A DNA stretch of 64,000 nucleotides from Hybos culiciformis. Lineage: Eukaryota > Arthropoda > Insecta > Diptera > Hybotidae. Positions 14,001 to 27,036 of the stretch are shown piece by piece. Within the stretch, counting starts at the first letter, position 1. Each line of letters opens with the position of its first letter. The stretch covers positions 4,068,176 to 4,132,175 of the forward strand of contig OZ023273.1 in the NCBI GenBank assembly GCA_964007475.1. Reading direction: 5' to 3'. The notes under the pieces were generated by a model. The model did no database searches, had not been told where the DNA came from, and saw only the letters and a program-made list of their open reading frames with translations. Position numbers and translations under genes: made by a program.

Positions 14001-16907
14001 CCTGAATTACATGAATTTACTTTTAAAGCAGAATTATTTAGAATGCCATTGTCATCATAAAATTCTTTATTCGTTTTAGATGAGTCTGAAAGTTTTAATT
14101 ATGTTAATAAATAAAATACTAATTTTCACCCGAATAAGCAAATTATTTTTCTACAAGTTCAAGATATTGTGTTTTTGATAAAATTTCGTATTCTTATAAG
14201 CTTCAGTTTGTAGTAAGTAAATAATTTATTGTGGGCGTTAATTTAAATTCAGTGTTTTTATTATCTATTATAAATTTAATTTTGTTTAGTTAATTGAAAA
14301 TCAACGTAGATCCAAAACCGAAAAATGAAATTAGACATGAAGGTAGTAGATTTTTATCCAGGAATGGAATAATGTATAAATCGCCTCCTGGAGTGAAAGG
14401 AGAAAACCTGTATTTCAATAAGAAATAGGAAGAAAATGTTTAATTGACGGATATATTGTAATTGAATCGAATATAAATAAGTGTTTCTTAAGTATCACGT
14501 AAGCACAATTACTTATTAAAATGTTTGGACGAAAATGGTCAAGGTAGACTTATTTACAACACATTGAATAGATAGTTATTCGAAAATACGAAATATTATT
14601 TCGTTTTATAAATTCTTACAGATATTTTAAATTTTAATTCTAACCTGAAGTTAATGAAGCATTAGAATCCGTTGATAATTTTGAAATTGCTGATTTTATT
14701 TCAATAGATTTTTTATTCAAATTTGAAAATGTTTCTCTCGGTAAATCGCTGTTGTTATTTTTAGTGACGCATTGGTAATAGATTTCCTTATCGTTATTAT
14801 CCAAATTTTTATTTAGATCATCAATTGTTTTCATTTCGTTTTCAATTCCGTTCAAATTGTTTAATGTTTCATCAAAACTGAGATGTGCTGGTGTATCTAA
14901 ATGTGGGCGACGTAATGGTGTTATATGTTTAGCTACAGACTCATCACCCAATTTTAAATTACTCTGAGGCGAGAGTTTATATTAAAATTTAAATAAAAAT
15001 AACAAATTTATTATAATTTTTTAATAAGTGTGATATACATTTAAATAATATTTAGCTAACTTACCGTTTTAGTAATACAAGAAATCGAGTTGAGATAAGA
15101 TTTTCGAAATGGTGCGTCTAATGTTTGTAATGTAACTAATTTTCTGAAAAAATAGAGAAATAAAAAATTAACAAGTTTATTTTGGATTTTATTAAAATTT
15201 TCTAATATGGTTCATTGCAATTGTCTATATGTGGGTAGGTATCAGAGGTATGCAACAAACATTCTATTTTGAAAGCTCTTCTATATTTTTGAGGCCACAA
15301 TTATTATTAACTCGTACACGAATTTGTCTGTTTATATATTTCTTTACTATTTTCGACACTCTCGTAGACCCACTTTTCGTCATCACAGCGAGCTGAAATT
15401 TGGCACACAGGTTCATGTCGCATGACAATTGAATCTATCAAAATTGGAACCGGAAATTTCCATGGAAAACCCGGAAAATCGGGAAAAATCATTTAAAAAT
15501 TTGATACAAATTTGATTAGTGAAAAATCCGTTTCAGAAAAATGCAAAGTTTTCTGATTTTTCCGGAAAATTTTCTGGTAGAAAAGTTTTCTAAATCATGC
15601 AGGATCAAGTTCCCTATCAACTGGCATCATTACTCCCTCTCCGACAATGATGAAAACTTGCAGAAAAAATCGATGAAAATACATGTAAAACGCTTTTCCG
15701 GAGTTTTTCCGACCAAGGAAGCGTTTGAGCGTTTTGCAACCTGAGACGACAAAGTTGTAGAGCGAAATGAGTTGCATAAAGTTGCTTTTGTGGAAAACTC
15801 CATGGAAAACTCGAAAAAGCGGGAAAATCATAGGAAAAATTTTCATCGATATGATTAGTCATAAAATTGTTTTAAAACATCTCCATGCAGCACATAATAA
15901 CAATTTAGGTAACGTGAAAAAGGCAGAAAATAAAAATAAGTAAAAAAACTGAGGCCAGGCCGCATGAAAAAGTAGAAAATAACTTTTTCTTCACACACAG
16001 AGGTGGGCTCAGAAACAATTGTTCAGCTTTTATAACATTATTTAATTTTAAGCTAACGAATGACCTTTTAAAAATACCTACCCCTTTACTATAAGTAATT
16101 TCTATCATAATCCGGAAACTTATTATAGATCACCTAAATTAGATACCTACCTACCTACGTTTCGATAGTAAGAACGAACAAGAATTCTAGGAATTCAATA
16201 CAATTTTTAGGATTGAATCTTAAGAAATTTCCCAATACCTAGATCAGCGGTCGGCAAACTTTTTTGGTCGTGGGTAAAATTCGCCTAAGATGAGATTTTT
16301 TTAAACTTATAGTGGGTCAGTGGCAATTTCATATGAAAGCAATTTAAAAAAAAATAGTTAAATTAAAAGTTAATTTATTTATTATCTAAGGCTTACAAAA
16401 ACACTTGCTGGGAAAACTTTCTATTTTATATACAATTGTTGTAAACAAAAAATTTTTATATGCAATTGTTGTAAGCAAAAACTATATTCATTGATTTGGG
16501 AACCACTTCAAAATTTCGAAGCGGGTAACATGAAATGATGCTTTGGGTCACCCCGTGACCCACGGGTCATAGTTTGCCGACCGCTGACCTAGATGCTTTG
16601 TTGGTATTCCGAATTGTTGTTTTAAGAAAATTTTATAAACTTACGGCATTGGAGCACAAATGAATTTATGATTTGGCCAATCCATTATTTGGCATTCGGT
16701 TGAACAGTATGTTTCAATGCATCTAGAAAAAAAAAAATTAAACAAATTTAAAAAATGTAACCACCCCAGTGACTATCTATCCCATCTAGATCTAGAATTT
16801 AAAAAAGAAAAACTTAACCTAAATAAAAATTCTTACCGTTGACAGTGGAATTTTGCGACAGATTCACAAACAACACAGTTTTTATAAGAAAACATGATAT
16901 TATTCAT
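11048..16907 (-). CDS. MYND zinc finger plus multi-Tudor protein, copy A (TDRD1-like)
   Basis: Eight exons assemble in phase on the minus strand: 16907-16837, 16722-16645, 15143-15065, 14963-14645, 14085-13429, 13155-12625, 12429-11272 and 11202-11048. Starting at the ATG that aligns with copy B (16895) gives 1011 residues; an upstream in-frame ATG at 16907 adds four. Exons 1-2 encode a complete MYND finger: Cys7, 10, 18, 21, 26, 30, His38, Cys42. Exon 5 holds a Tudor domain with LLDYGN, exon 6 a divergent Tudor module (FVAARFGNMWRRAII), and exon 7 a degenerate one (NLDSGSVF) followed by a canonical one (HWYRAFCLQ...FVDYGN). MYND plus four Tudor modules is the TDRD1 layout. Such proteins scaffold PIWI proteins in germ granules by binding dimethylarginine; that role is inferred. 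A conserved AKHITPLRRP motif lies in exon 4. Confidence 0.9.
15150..15860. repeat. Decayed inverted-repeat-like segment in intron 2 of copy A
   Basis: This intronic stretch has locally higher GC and recurring motifs such as atggaaaac, cgggaaaa and their complements (15455-15490, 15555-15570, 15700-15840). It looks like an old, partly palindromic element. No clean termini or target duplication could be found, so the class is open. The open frames on both strands here follow the repeat and show no protein family. Confidence 0.35.
16245..16586. mobile_element. hAT-like MITE with 8-bp target duplication in intron 2 of copy A
   Basis: A 342-bp element with near-perfect 16-bp inverted ends, cagcggtcggcaaact and agtttgccgaccgctg. 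It is flanked by the identical 8-mer acctagat at 16237-16244 and 16587-16594. There is no coding capacity. The CAG-start ends and the 8-bp duplication indicate a hAT-derived MITE. The crisp termini and intact duplication suggest a fairly recent insertion. Confidence 0.9.
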
Positions 16908-17386
16908 TGATTTTGTTGTTAATTGTTCTTTTTTTTAAATTTGAATTTATTTTTAAATTAATATCTTTGCAGCAGGCAGCATGCAATGAGGCAACTTAAC
17001 TATAGTAGGTTAGGTATTAGGTTGGATATGGATTTAGATTGTTTTTGTGTTGTTGTGCTTGTGCAATGTCTATGTCCACTATTGTTGTAATTGTACATTT
17101 GTTTTTGTACTATGTACTTAATTGAATTTTGTTTTTTTTTTTAAGATTTTGATTTGGTATTTTGTTAATGGTTTTGTTTGTGTTTCTTTGCTTACAAAAT
17201 TTACAGTTTTTTTTTCTTCTAGTACTACAATAAAAATATTAAATAAACAAAGCTAAATATACAATGCCTCGCGATTAAATAAAGTCAAATAATAAGTTTA
17301 AGAACGATATTGGCAAAAAAATCAAAATGTCAAAACCTTAAACAAACGAAAAAAATTTTCAAATTCCTATTTTTTATTAGTGTAAT

Positions 17387-17846
17387 GCTTGTTCACACTT
17401 CGCTAATTTAACATGTTCTTTGGAAAATCCACCGTTCAGACGATGTTTTTCGTATGTTAACATGTTTAGCTTTGTCAGATAAAAAATTTCAAATAATACC
17501 GGAGATAAGCTCAAAGGAACTGACGAGCCCAAAAAAGTTAAAATATATGAAGTTGTGTCAAGGTTAAGAACTCGCGCGTCATTTATCATGAGTGTATCTC
17601 CACCTTTATAAAATTTTAAAGTCAAAAATGGCATACCAAGTAAAAATTAATGCATACTGAATATTGCCTAACAAAATATTATTCAAAAATTACTCATTCA
17701 TCCCTGAAAATTAACATGTTTTTGTAGAAACATGTTGAAGAACGTGTTTCTGTTTTAATTTTTTTACTATGAAAAAACAACATCAAAAACACCAACGGAA
17801 CATGTTCGTTGTCCGAACATGTTAAATTAGCTAAGTGTGAACAAGC
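17387..17846. mobile_element. MITE with ~35-bp terminal inverted repeats
   Basis: A 460-bp segment between the two minus-strand Tudor genes. The left end gcttgttcacacttcgctaa continues into tttaacatgttc. The right end is its inverse with one mismatch in the aligned part, ending taagtgtgaacaagc. I could not settle the target duplication, so the superfamily is unknown. A minus-strand open frame inside it (17377-17634) spans one terminal repeat and is not considered a gene. Confidence 0.75.
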
Positions 17847-18556
17847 TATAATATTTTTTGATTTGATATGAATTTCTGAACACTTCTCAGAACCTGACCG
17901 TATACCTATTAGAATCTCAATTTCAAAATTGAAATTCAGAATTTCAAGTTTTATATCATTAATAATTATATCTATATAAAATTTCGGTTGGATGCTTTGG
18001 CGCCCAATTTAAAATATAATATCTCGATAGTCTAAACTAAACCAAAAGGGTTAGTTATTAAAATTTTACAAAAAAAAAACGAAGCGCGATATAAAACCAA
18101 ATACCTATAAAAATAGCGACATAAAACTTAATTGGGCGTTATGTACGATAGTTTTTTTTGGAAAAAATCGAATATATTTGGATAAAAATCGAGTACCTGT
18201 AAATTTTAACAAAATCCAAATCTTAACCTAATACTTAAAAAGTAAACTTGTTGTTTGTTTATGTTTATTTCATTTGATAGATATAAATTATTAAAAGCCA
18301 TTTCGTCGGTTCAGAAAAATTAAATAAAATACATTCTAATTACGTACGTATATTATTTTATACCTATTTAGTAGGTATAATTATAATTATTTTTATTTCC
18401 CCACGAAATTAAATTTATAATTATAAATCAATCTCATAAAATTTTTAATAAATGTTACTTCCTTAAAAAAAAACTAAAATAAACAAAATGTAGGTATGTC
18501 TGAATATTAGAATAGAAACAAATAAGTTTAATAAAAAAAATAGTAATAAATTCATT

Positions 18557-21500
18557 TTATGCGAATTGCTCTTTCACAATGTCTAAATGAATCAAATATT
18601 CAAAATCTCCAATTGCTTCAACTTCATCCGCATTGAAAAAATCATTTGATACAAAAATCGTTGTAGTCAATTCTTTTAATTTGTCCAAATTGGGTGACTT
18701 TGGAATACCTAAAAAATTAAGTAAATTAAGTTTAAGAAATTTAGAAAGAAATGTATTCTTCTTTTAAAATTTAAATGATATTAATTTTTTTTTTAAAGTA
18801 ATCTGAATCAAAGTAGCTTATATTAGCATAGCCACAAAGGTACATATTTACACTATTCGAGTTGAAAAAGAGATTTGTATTATTAAAAGAAAGTATGTAT
18901 ATAATAAAAATATAAATATGCTTACCTTTAATATAACAGGTATTCGCTGCTGTTTCATGCAAAAATTTCTTGTCAAACTTACGAATTTTATTTTTCGTAA
19001 TCCATACAATGTTTCCATAATCCACAAACTTTACATTAAACTTATCATTTTTAATTTGCAAACACATTGCTCTGTACCAATGACCATCTGTGTCGAAAAG
19101 GGCTAAGCAAATTTCATCAATTTCAGGCAAATATTCAGTACCATTAGATGGATCAGCACAAAATTTATCGATATCATTTTGATAAACACCAAATAATTTT
19201 TGCAAAAAATCTTTATCTTTAATACAACCGGTTATGTAACCGCGATCAAGAAAACTATTATCCAATGTTAAAATTTGAACATTTTTTTTAGTTGGTATTG
19301 GGATAACTTTTAAGTCTTTAATGTAATATTTTTTATTACAGTCATTATTACATTTAACGTCAGAAGTTTTCTCTATTCCTTTAGAGGTAACACTGTTAAA
19401 ATCCAGATGATCGTCCGGATTTTTGAATAAAAACGGAATCAAATAATAATTTAATGATTCTTTCTCATTGCTACAAAATTTTAACATAACCCCATCTTCA
19501 ATATCTGATTCTATTCTCAATTCAAATTTCACATTTTCTTTAACAAAATTATTCAATTTCTTTAAGCAAAACATTGGGGAATCCAAAACTTCAATACTTT
19601 TAATAGTTTTTAATGTTACTTTCATTGTTGTAACTGGCATATATTTAATATAATCATTTGCTGGCAAAATATTTTGTAATTTTGTTTTAAAAACAGATCC
19701 ACTGTCTAAATCAAAAACTTCATATTCATTTGTTGCACTGGCTTTTAATATTCGACAACGTACAAATTCTTGTGCTTCTTTTTTAACCAAAACAATTGTT
19801 TTTTCTGAATACTCTTGGGATTTTATTTTTAATTCTTGTTCAGTTAATTTTCCAATGTAGTTTAATTTGTTTTTAATATCAGCATGAATACTATCATGGG
19901 CAACATACACTGTATAATAATTAATAACTTCAGTAATTCGAACAATATCATGATTTTCAAGTTCAACTACCCAAATATTGTTTTTCATGACTTCAGAAAA
20001 ATTACCATCAAAATGTTGTAGCATAACATTTGCAATTTTTACATCTTTATCATACAAGTCGCAAGCATTTGAAATTCCTGAAATGAAATTGTTACACATC
20101 TTAATAATAAAATAAATCAATGTAACACAAAAATATTAAGTGAAAATTAAAGTTTTTTGTTTATCGTCTGATAGGTAAACTGGCATAAAAAGAATATTGA
20201 CGTAAGTACATATATTAAATAAATTCTACTCTACATGCTTATGCTACACTCAATGAAAAAAGAAAGAACATTTTTTCGCAACATTTTGTTTTGTTTGCAA
20301 AAAGTGTCCGAAAAATCATTCCCAAATTTTTTACCTTTTTTATCTAGTTTAAAATAATTTCTGTAATTATTTAAAAAAAAAAAAAAAAACTAAAATACTA
20401 CCTTGAAATGAAGTTTTATCATAATTTTTGATCTCCAGTACTGAAAAGCATCTGAAAATTACATTGTAAAATTTCGTTTCATCAATCAATGATTTCTCTA
20501 TTTGAATTAATGCAGTCTGTAATGGTAATTCTTGATATTCCTTGGGTAATCTTTTAACTTGTCCTACAAAATTAATTTGCGGAGTATCGGCTAAAAACAC
20601 TAAATACTTATCAGCAAATTTATCCAAAATTATTGCACGAGACCATGTTTCACCAATCCGTGCAGCCACAAAATTTCCTTTTTTTGGTTCATCACTAAAA
20701 TCGAATTGAAGTGATTGTTCGCTGTTCAAAATTTTACTCATTTTTTCAAATTCTGTTCCATCTTGAATTTCAATGAATACATTCTTCCTATCATTTTCCT
20801 CAATACAATTCGATACTCTTATTTTAAATTTAGATGGCAATGTTTTCAAAATACTAAGATTAGGTAATGCAACATTGCTCGGGTTTACTTCAACACCATC
20901 AATTAAATAAACAAGTCCTAAAAAGGTGCATAGGTATACGTATATATAAGAAAAATAATAAAAAATTTCTAAAATTAAATTGCTTAAAAAATTAAATTAT
21001 TATTTTATTAATATTTATTTTGTTTTTATTGAAATAAATAAATGATTTCTTTATTGTTTTTAAGAACTCACCAAACATTGGATCTAATTCTTTTGTATTT
21101 ATAGAAATGTTTAAAATTTTTCCTATTTCAACTTCATTTGGGTAACGGATACAAAATGCAAATGCATTTATATTTTCCATTATTGGAGTTGGAAATTTCA
21201 ATTCCTGATAATTAAGAAAAAAAATATTGCCATAATCAAGTAATCTTACTTTAACTTGATTCAGTGAATTTATTTCTTCCATACATAAAACACGATAAAA
21301 TATTCCATCAGAATATTTCACTCCATATAAATTTCCCAAATGAATATCGTCAGTTTTTAAAATACTTTTCATTGAGCTTAATTGCGAATTAATTGTTTGC
21401 AATAATTTTGTTTGTTGTGGTAATAATTCAATGTCAGTAACCCAAGCCAATTTAAAATTATTATCATAATGTTGTACAATAACATCGAAAGAATCTTTTT

Positions 21501-24500
21501 CCGGCATCGGAAATACATATTTCCAAAGAGTTTTTTTAATAACACTTGAATCATTATCCCTTAAAAGGCTGTTTTTTTCTCTGTTTAATTCAATGTTTTT
21601 ACAAGCACTTAACGGTTTTAATTCAAATATTGTTTCTGGTTCAAAATTCGGTTCTATTTTACCATAATTTTTTTCCAACGCTGGATTATCCATTAGCTTC
21701 GGGCGCTCTTTGTCAAATTTATTTTTTTTATTTGATTCTTAAAAATAAATATTAATTGTTAACAAGAATCGTTAGAAATTTAATGAGTTAAATACCTGAT
21801 CTATAATTTGAAAATGTTGATGCGTGAGAAATTCTTGATGATGAATTTACAAATAAATTTTTTTCATTGTAAAGATTTATTTCATTTGGATCTTTTTTCT
21901 TAACTGGTTCCGAAGAATAAATTTCCTTTTTTCCAATAACAATTTGATTGCTTTCTTTTTTCTCTATTGTTTTGTCTGATTTAAGAGTAGAAGATGTATT
22001 CAAATATTTATCTGCATTATTAAAATTTTTATTTCTTGACGAATCTAAATTTGGTAGACGTAATGGTGTTATGTTTTTAGCAACAGATCTGTCACGAAAT
22101 TTGTTTGTTGAATTATTCAACTGTATTGGAATAAAAAATAAAAATATATACAATGTACTTACTTATATTAATATAAAATTCAAATGTTAAATATCTAATT
22201 ATAAATTTTACTTTTACTAATGTTTACTTACCAACTCAGATACATTCGATATTGAAGTAATTTGTGAATTATTAAGATCTTGCATTGGAACTAATTTTCT
22301 GTAAGGAAAGAAAAAAAAATTAATTCAATTCATTAATTAGAATATAATTTTACTTAAAACAAAGATGCAATATGAAACAATATAAATTAAGTACGATATT
22401 GATTCCATGTTAATACCTAAATATCTTACCTACCTATTCACTAGAAGTTTTTGAACAAAACAGAATAACTGAAATTTTCTGTTTCAAAAATAAAAAAGTG
22501 AAAATATAATTATGCCCAGCGGATCTATTCAGGTGGGGTAGGTACAGTGCGTTACAAATGTAATCTTGTTAAAATTTTCAAAGTTTTAATACAATTTAAT
22601 ACAGTTATGGTAAAGGACTTTGGATACTTTGTTGATGACAGAGATACAGAAGTTACGTAAATTATAAAGGTATTATGTAAAACTATTTTTATATTTTTTT
22701 CTAGCGTATCGGTTGTTAAATTTTGAATGTACAGTACAGGACTTCATAAAAAACAACAATAAAATTCCTTCGTTTTGTGATGAATAATTAATTAATAATA
22801 ATCATTTCAAAATTTCTTTAAAATTATGTATAGGTACTAAACTGACCATAAATTTGTCCCGCTTAATGCGGGACAAAATCGGGACATTTTCAGTTATTCG
22901 CAAATATCTCGAAAACGGTGCGTTTTACATCATTTTTGAGGTTGTCCAACCTTCGGTGACCATCAATCCAACTTTTAATTAGAAAAAAACAAATATGACA
23001 AATATGGTCAGTTTAATGTACCTATACCCATTACAAAGTAAGTTTTGTTTTACTAATTTAAAAATAATTAAACTTTTCAGAACCACTAAAACTTAAACTG
23101 ATAGGTACTTCCTACTTATAGTGCGTTCAGTAAGTACCGATTGTCCGTAGCTAAGGAATTCCCTTTTCTGCAAAATCCTGCAAATAACTTCTGCAAACCC
23201 CTACGATAAGGAAAGCTGTGACATTTCATTTTAAAATCATATACATTAAAAAATTTTATATGCGCATATGAAATGTGTCATTTGTTGTATTTCAGATTTT
23301 AAAGAATCATTTGTAACATTTATTAATAATATGCATGTATATTGTTTAAGGGAATACAAATTTAATGAAATTTCAAAAATTCTGCCTTTTTTTAAATGTT
23401 TTTAAGCTAACACATACCTAATAAAACTTACTTAATACAAATTGTCTAGTAAAATGCATGAACAAAAATTGAGTGAATGTGTTTTTTTACATATATTTAT
23501 GTTTCCTACTCTGTATTGAATCAAGCTGAATATGGCTTGCAAGTTCTTTAATAGAGCAAAAAAGTACGAACAATTTACTTTTTAAATAGGATCTTGCCTC
23601 ACTTCAACATGAATTATTACTTCCTATTCACTAGTGGTTCACCGATGAAAAAGTATTTCTATTTCTAAAACTAGTGTCATGCTATTGTTGAACAAATATT
23701 AAAAATACAAAGCACCTGACCTGATGCCTTATTAACATTATGATAATGTATGTTGCCGTTCTCCCTTCTTTACGAATTTTTTTAATATTTTCTTGTTGTA
23801 GCGAATTTTTATTTAAAAGATAAAATGTTTGATATCTCGAAAACTAAGGAAGATATCTAAAATTTTTATTTAATTTGCATAATTGATTGAAAAAAAATCA
23901 TCATAAAGGAAGGATAGCTTGTAGTGAAATGTAAACAAGAACTCGGTACAAACCTTTTTAAAGTATATGGGTTGAACTAAATTTGATAAAATATGTAAAT
24001 AAAATTAAAAATTTTATATTTTTATTAAACATTTTATATTTTTATTTAAAATTTTGTATTTTATTAAAATAAAAATATAAAATTTCAAATTTTATTTAGG
24101 AAAACAAAAAATTTTGTTAAAATTAACTTTTTTTGTTTGTTTTTAATCAAAATTATCAATGTCCTTAGCTAAGGCCAACTAAAAAGTACTCCCAGAATTC
24201 GGACTATGGGAAATTATAAAATTTCCCTTTGCAGAAGTTTTGAGGTAGGATTGCATTACTGAACGATTTTTTGTAGAAATTGTCTGTATTTAAGACTTTA
24301 GCTGTCAGATTTTGTCTTTCACAAACTTCAGATTGTCTGCAACGTAGGATTTTGTCACTAGCTAAGGACAATCTGTACTTACTGAACGTACTATAAGTTA
24401 ATTAGTTTTTTTTGGGACTTTTCCGTTAGCCGAGCGCAAATGTACGGCGCAAAAAATTAAAATACAAAGCGAAGCAGAAATGTTACCGAAAACTTATAGT

Positions 24501-25324
24501 CATTTAAAATGAATAGTTTTTTCGTGTATCGGGGGACGGCTGCCGCCTCCCCGAACCCCCTAGGAAACCTTTTTTTTTTTTTTTTTTTTTTCTTGGCGCG
24601 CTTCGCGCGATGCGAATGGGACGGGGACTCTGTAAATTTCTGCACAACTGGTGTAATTTAAAAAAGAACATGCACGAACCAGTTGCGGAGAAAATTACAG
24701 TCTCCGTCCCATTCGCATCGCACGAACCGCGCCAAGGGAAAAAAAAAAAAAAAAAAAAAAGTGCCCTAGGGGGTAGCCGTCCCACGATACACGAAAAAAA
24801 ACTTATTTTAAATGACCATAAGTTTTCGGTAACACTTTTGCTTCGTTTTGCGTCTTGATTCACAATTTATTGCGCCCGGCTAACGGAAAAGTACCTTTTT
24901 ATTAATTAGGTAGGTTAGGTACGAAGAAATAAGCCGGCAAAACTGAAAAAAAGTTATTCATCTCGTATCCGGCGCAATTACTAGACAAAGCTTTAAATTG
25001 TGTGGTCCTCTTTTTAAATTGCATATAATTTATGAAAATTTATGTTAAGTAGATAGGTATATCGTACATAATATGTGTAGCAGAAAAAAATTTTACTTAC
25101 GGCATTGGAGCACATATATATTTATGCTTTGGCCAATCAATTATTTGACATTCGATTGAGCAATAGGTCTCAATGCATCTAAAAAAAAGAAAAAAGTGAA
25201 AATGGAAGTCTTGCTAAAAAAGAAAAAAAAATTAAATAAAATAAAATTAATCAACTTACCTTTGGCAATACATTTTTGAAGATTTTTCACAAACAGAACA
25301 ACTACTTGAATTTAAGGAAAACAT
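18557..25324 (-). CDS. MYND zinc finger plus multi-Tudor protein, copy B (TDRD1-like)
   Basis: Eight exons match copy A in order and phase: 25324-25260, 25178-25101, 22298-22232, 22120-21796, 21737-21072, 20917-20402, 20077-18926 and 18708-18557, giving 1006 residues. The MYND finger is intact across exons 1-2 (CSVC, CQRC, CSIEC, then His and Cys). Tudor modules follow in exon 5 (LLDYGN), exon 6 (FVAARIGETWSRAII, divergent) and exon 7 (degenerate LDSGSVF, then FVDYGNIVWI). The motif AKNITPLRLP in exon 4 matches copy A. It is head-to-tail with copy A, so a tandem duplication is the simplest origin. Overall the two are clearly diverged except for one block in the last Tudor domain. Intron 2, about 2.8 kb, hosts three transposons. 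Function inferred as for other MYND-Tudor piRNA adaptors. Confidence 0.9.
22838..23015. mobile_element. Short MITE in intron 2 of copy B
   Basis: About 178 bp with inverted ends taaactgaccata...tttgtc and gacaaatatggtcagttta. It has no coding capacity. The left terminus continues into a short palindrome, tttgtcccgcttaatgcgggacaaa, given here only by its outer parts. The target duplication is not clear. Confidence 0.6.
23117..24395. mobile_element. 1.28-kb TIR element in intron 2 of copy B
   Basis: The ends are inverted repeats of about 30 bp: the left begins tatagtgcgttcagtaagta and the right ends tacttactgaacgtactata. The inner parts also match, gtccgtagctaagg against ctagctaaggac. A truncated inverted relative is found at 35857-36457. 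I recognise no transposase, so this is a non-autonomous element of unknown superfamily. It begins and ends at TA, so a TA target duplication is possible. Confidence 0.75.
24415..24895. mobile_element. Foldback-type element with ~200-bp inverted arms
   Basis: The sequence is a large imperfect hairpin. The left arm begins ggacttttccgttagcc and the right arm ends ggctaacggaaaagtacc. Both arms contain accgaaaacttatagtcatt-like sequence, a poly-T or poly-A run, and a GC-rich part including gatgcgaatgggacgg and its inverse. The loop is about 50-70 bp near 24630-24700. Open frames here are palindromic artefacts. Confidence 0.8.
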
Positions 25325-25620
25325 TATCTCTGCAGAATTAATAATGTTCTTAATTAAACAAAATTATTTACGACAAGAACAAAATTTGTTTTTCAACTCA
25401 AGCTCACAAGAAAAAGATACAAGAACAAGATTACTTTTGGTTTGCTTTTTAAAAAAAAAAAAAAACGTAAAATTGCAAAATTTGCACTGTTATATTTCTC
25501 TTTTCTTCTATTATTCTATTTAAAATGTTTAGTAAGCGCTTTTTTTTCTTCAATTTTTGTACTGCAATTTACACAAAGCCATCTTTACAACGGCTCACAA
25601 TAATTTATTGAATTGAGTTT

Positions 25621-26105
25621 TACCGCTGTGTTTAACTGGACGCGACGGTGACGTTACAAACATGAGAGACGTTGTGATTAATTTTTTTGCAGTTATACTG
25701 GACGTCGTCAACGTTGTAAAACTAAAAAGTAAGCTATGGTAAACAAAACTTTCACTACTATTTTCAAATAAATTAAAAAAAATAAAAACGAAAAAATATT
25801 TAATTAATTTCTCTTCGAAACTCATGTTGAAATTATTTACAGAAAATAAAATTTTTGGATGTTTTTTTGTCTAAAACGGTTGGTACTAAGTTTTCTGTTC
25901 AAACTTTTTTTTTATTTATTCGGGCATTAAAACAGAATGCTTTGATTATCAACGTCCTTAACGAAAAAAGTTAAAATACATTTAACTTTTTACGTCGTCA
26001 ACGTCGCGTCGTCAACGTCAACGTCCAGTTAAACCGTCTCCATACACTTCCATACATTTAATATTTCTTACCTCTTTAGCGTCGCGTCCAGTTAAACAGA
26101 GCTAT
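25621..26105. mobile_element. TIR element, first of two tandem copies
   Basis: The left end is taccgctgtgtttaactgga and the right end ccagttaaacagagcta. The interior has repeated cgtc/gacg motifs (gacgcgacggtgacgtt and its inverse). A second, longer copy starts immediately after it at 26106, apparently sharing the junction. No coding capacity. The element may duplicate TA on insertion. Confidence 0.75.
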
Positions 26106-26836
26106 TACCGCTGTGTTTAACTGGACGTGACGGACGCGACGGTGACGTTACAAACGTGAGAGACGTTGTGATTAAATTTTTTGCAGTTATACTGGACGTC
26201 TTCAACGTTGTAAAACTAAAAAGTAAGCTTTGGTAAACAAAACAACTTTCACTACTTTTTTCAAATAAATTTATTATTTATTCGGGCATTAAAACAGAAT
26301 GCTTTGATTATCAACGTCCTTACTAGGTGTCTACATTAGCGTATTTTTCCTGCATGCGATTTTGTTCTTTAAATGTATTCGTGTATCTTTATACAAAATC
26401 CAAAATCGCAGCAAAATACGCATGCTGATTTTGAATAATTATTCAGCATGCGTATTTTTTGAAATTTTCTCACAAAATTTGCTTTTTTTTTATTAATTTG
26501 ACATTTAAATCAAGTAAAATGGTACAATTTGGAAAAATGTATAAAAATCGCATGCTGCAAATCTAACCCAGTGGCATATTGAGCAAACACAAATACTAAT
26601 AAATGAAACAGAAAAAATACAATACATTCATAAATACGCGCGATTCCAAATCGCTAATGTAGACAGCCCGTTAACGTAAAAAGTTAAAATAGATTTAATT
26701 TTTTACGTCGTCAACGTCGCGTCGTTAACGTCAACGTCCAGTTAAACCGTCTCCATACACTTCCATACATTTAATATTTCTTACGTCTTTAACGTCACGT
26801 CCGTCGCGTCCGTCGCGTCCAGTTAAACAGAGCTAT
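26106..26836. mobile_element. TIR element, second tandem copy, interrupted by another MITE
   Basis: This copy has the same ends as the neighbouring element at 25621-26105 and mostly the same interior, including ttcgggcattaaaacagaat. It is longer because another element (26323-26670) has inserted at the sequence cctta|acg, which is uninterrupted in the first copy. Comparing the two therefore shows the empty site directly. Confidence 0.78.
26323..26670. mobile_element. Nested MITE, 348 bp
   Basis: Inverted ends ctaggtgtctacattagcg and cgctaatgtagacagcccg, flanked by TTA on each side. The sister copy at about 25955 lacks the insert. Inside are further inverted motifs such as gcatgcgatttt and aaatcgcatgc. 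Superfamily uncertain; a 3-bp TTA (or 2-bp TA) duplication would fit PIF/Harbinger or Tc1-like elements. Confidence 0.78.
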
Positions 26837-27036
26837 AAAAGTTAAAAGGTTAAAGCGGTTAAGCAAATTAAAGCAAAGATAACAAGACTACTTGGATGAT
26901 GATTTTTTACAACAATAACAAAAATTTGTAGATTTTTATATTTTATTAACTATTATTTTCTTAATTTATACAAGAAGCACCTACAGATTAAAATTAGAGC
27001 ATACTGTTTTTTCTTTAAAGTTAAGGTGCTTACCCC

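Noticed and set aside
15307..16108. Cluster of short open frames on both strands in intron 2 of copy A
   Set aside because: They coincide with a repeat-like segment, lack family motifs and are not needed for the gene model, whose exons 2 and 3 join in phase across this region.
24457..24863. Arg/Pro/Lys-rich open frames on both strands
   Set aside because: They lie inside the foldback element, include homopolymer-coded Lys or Phe runs and read across the hairpin.
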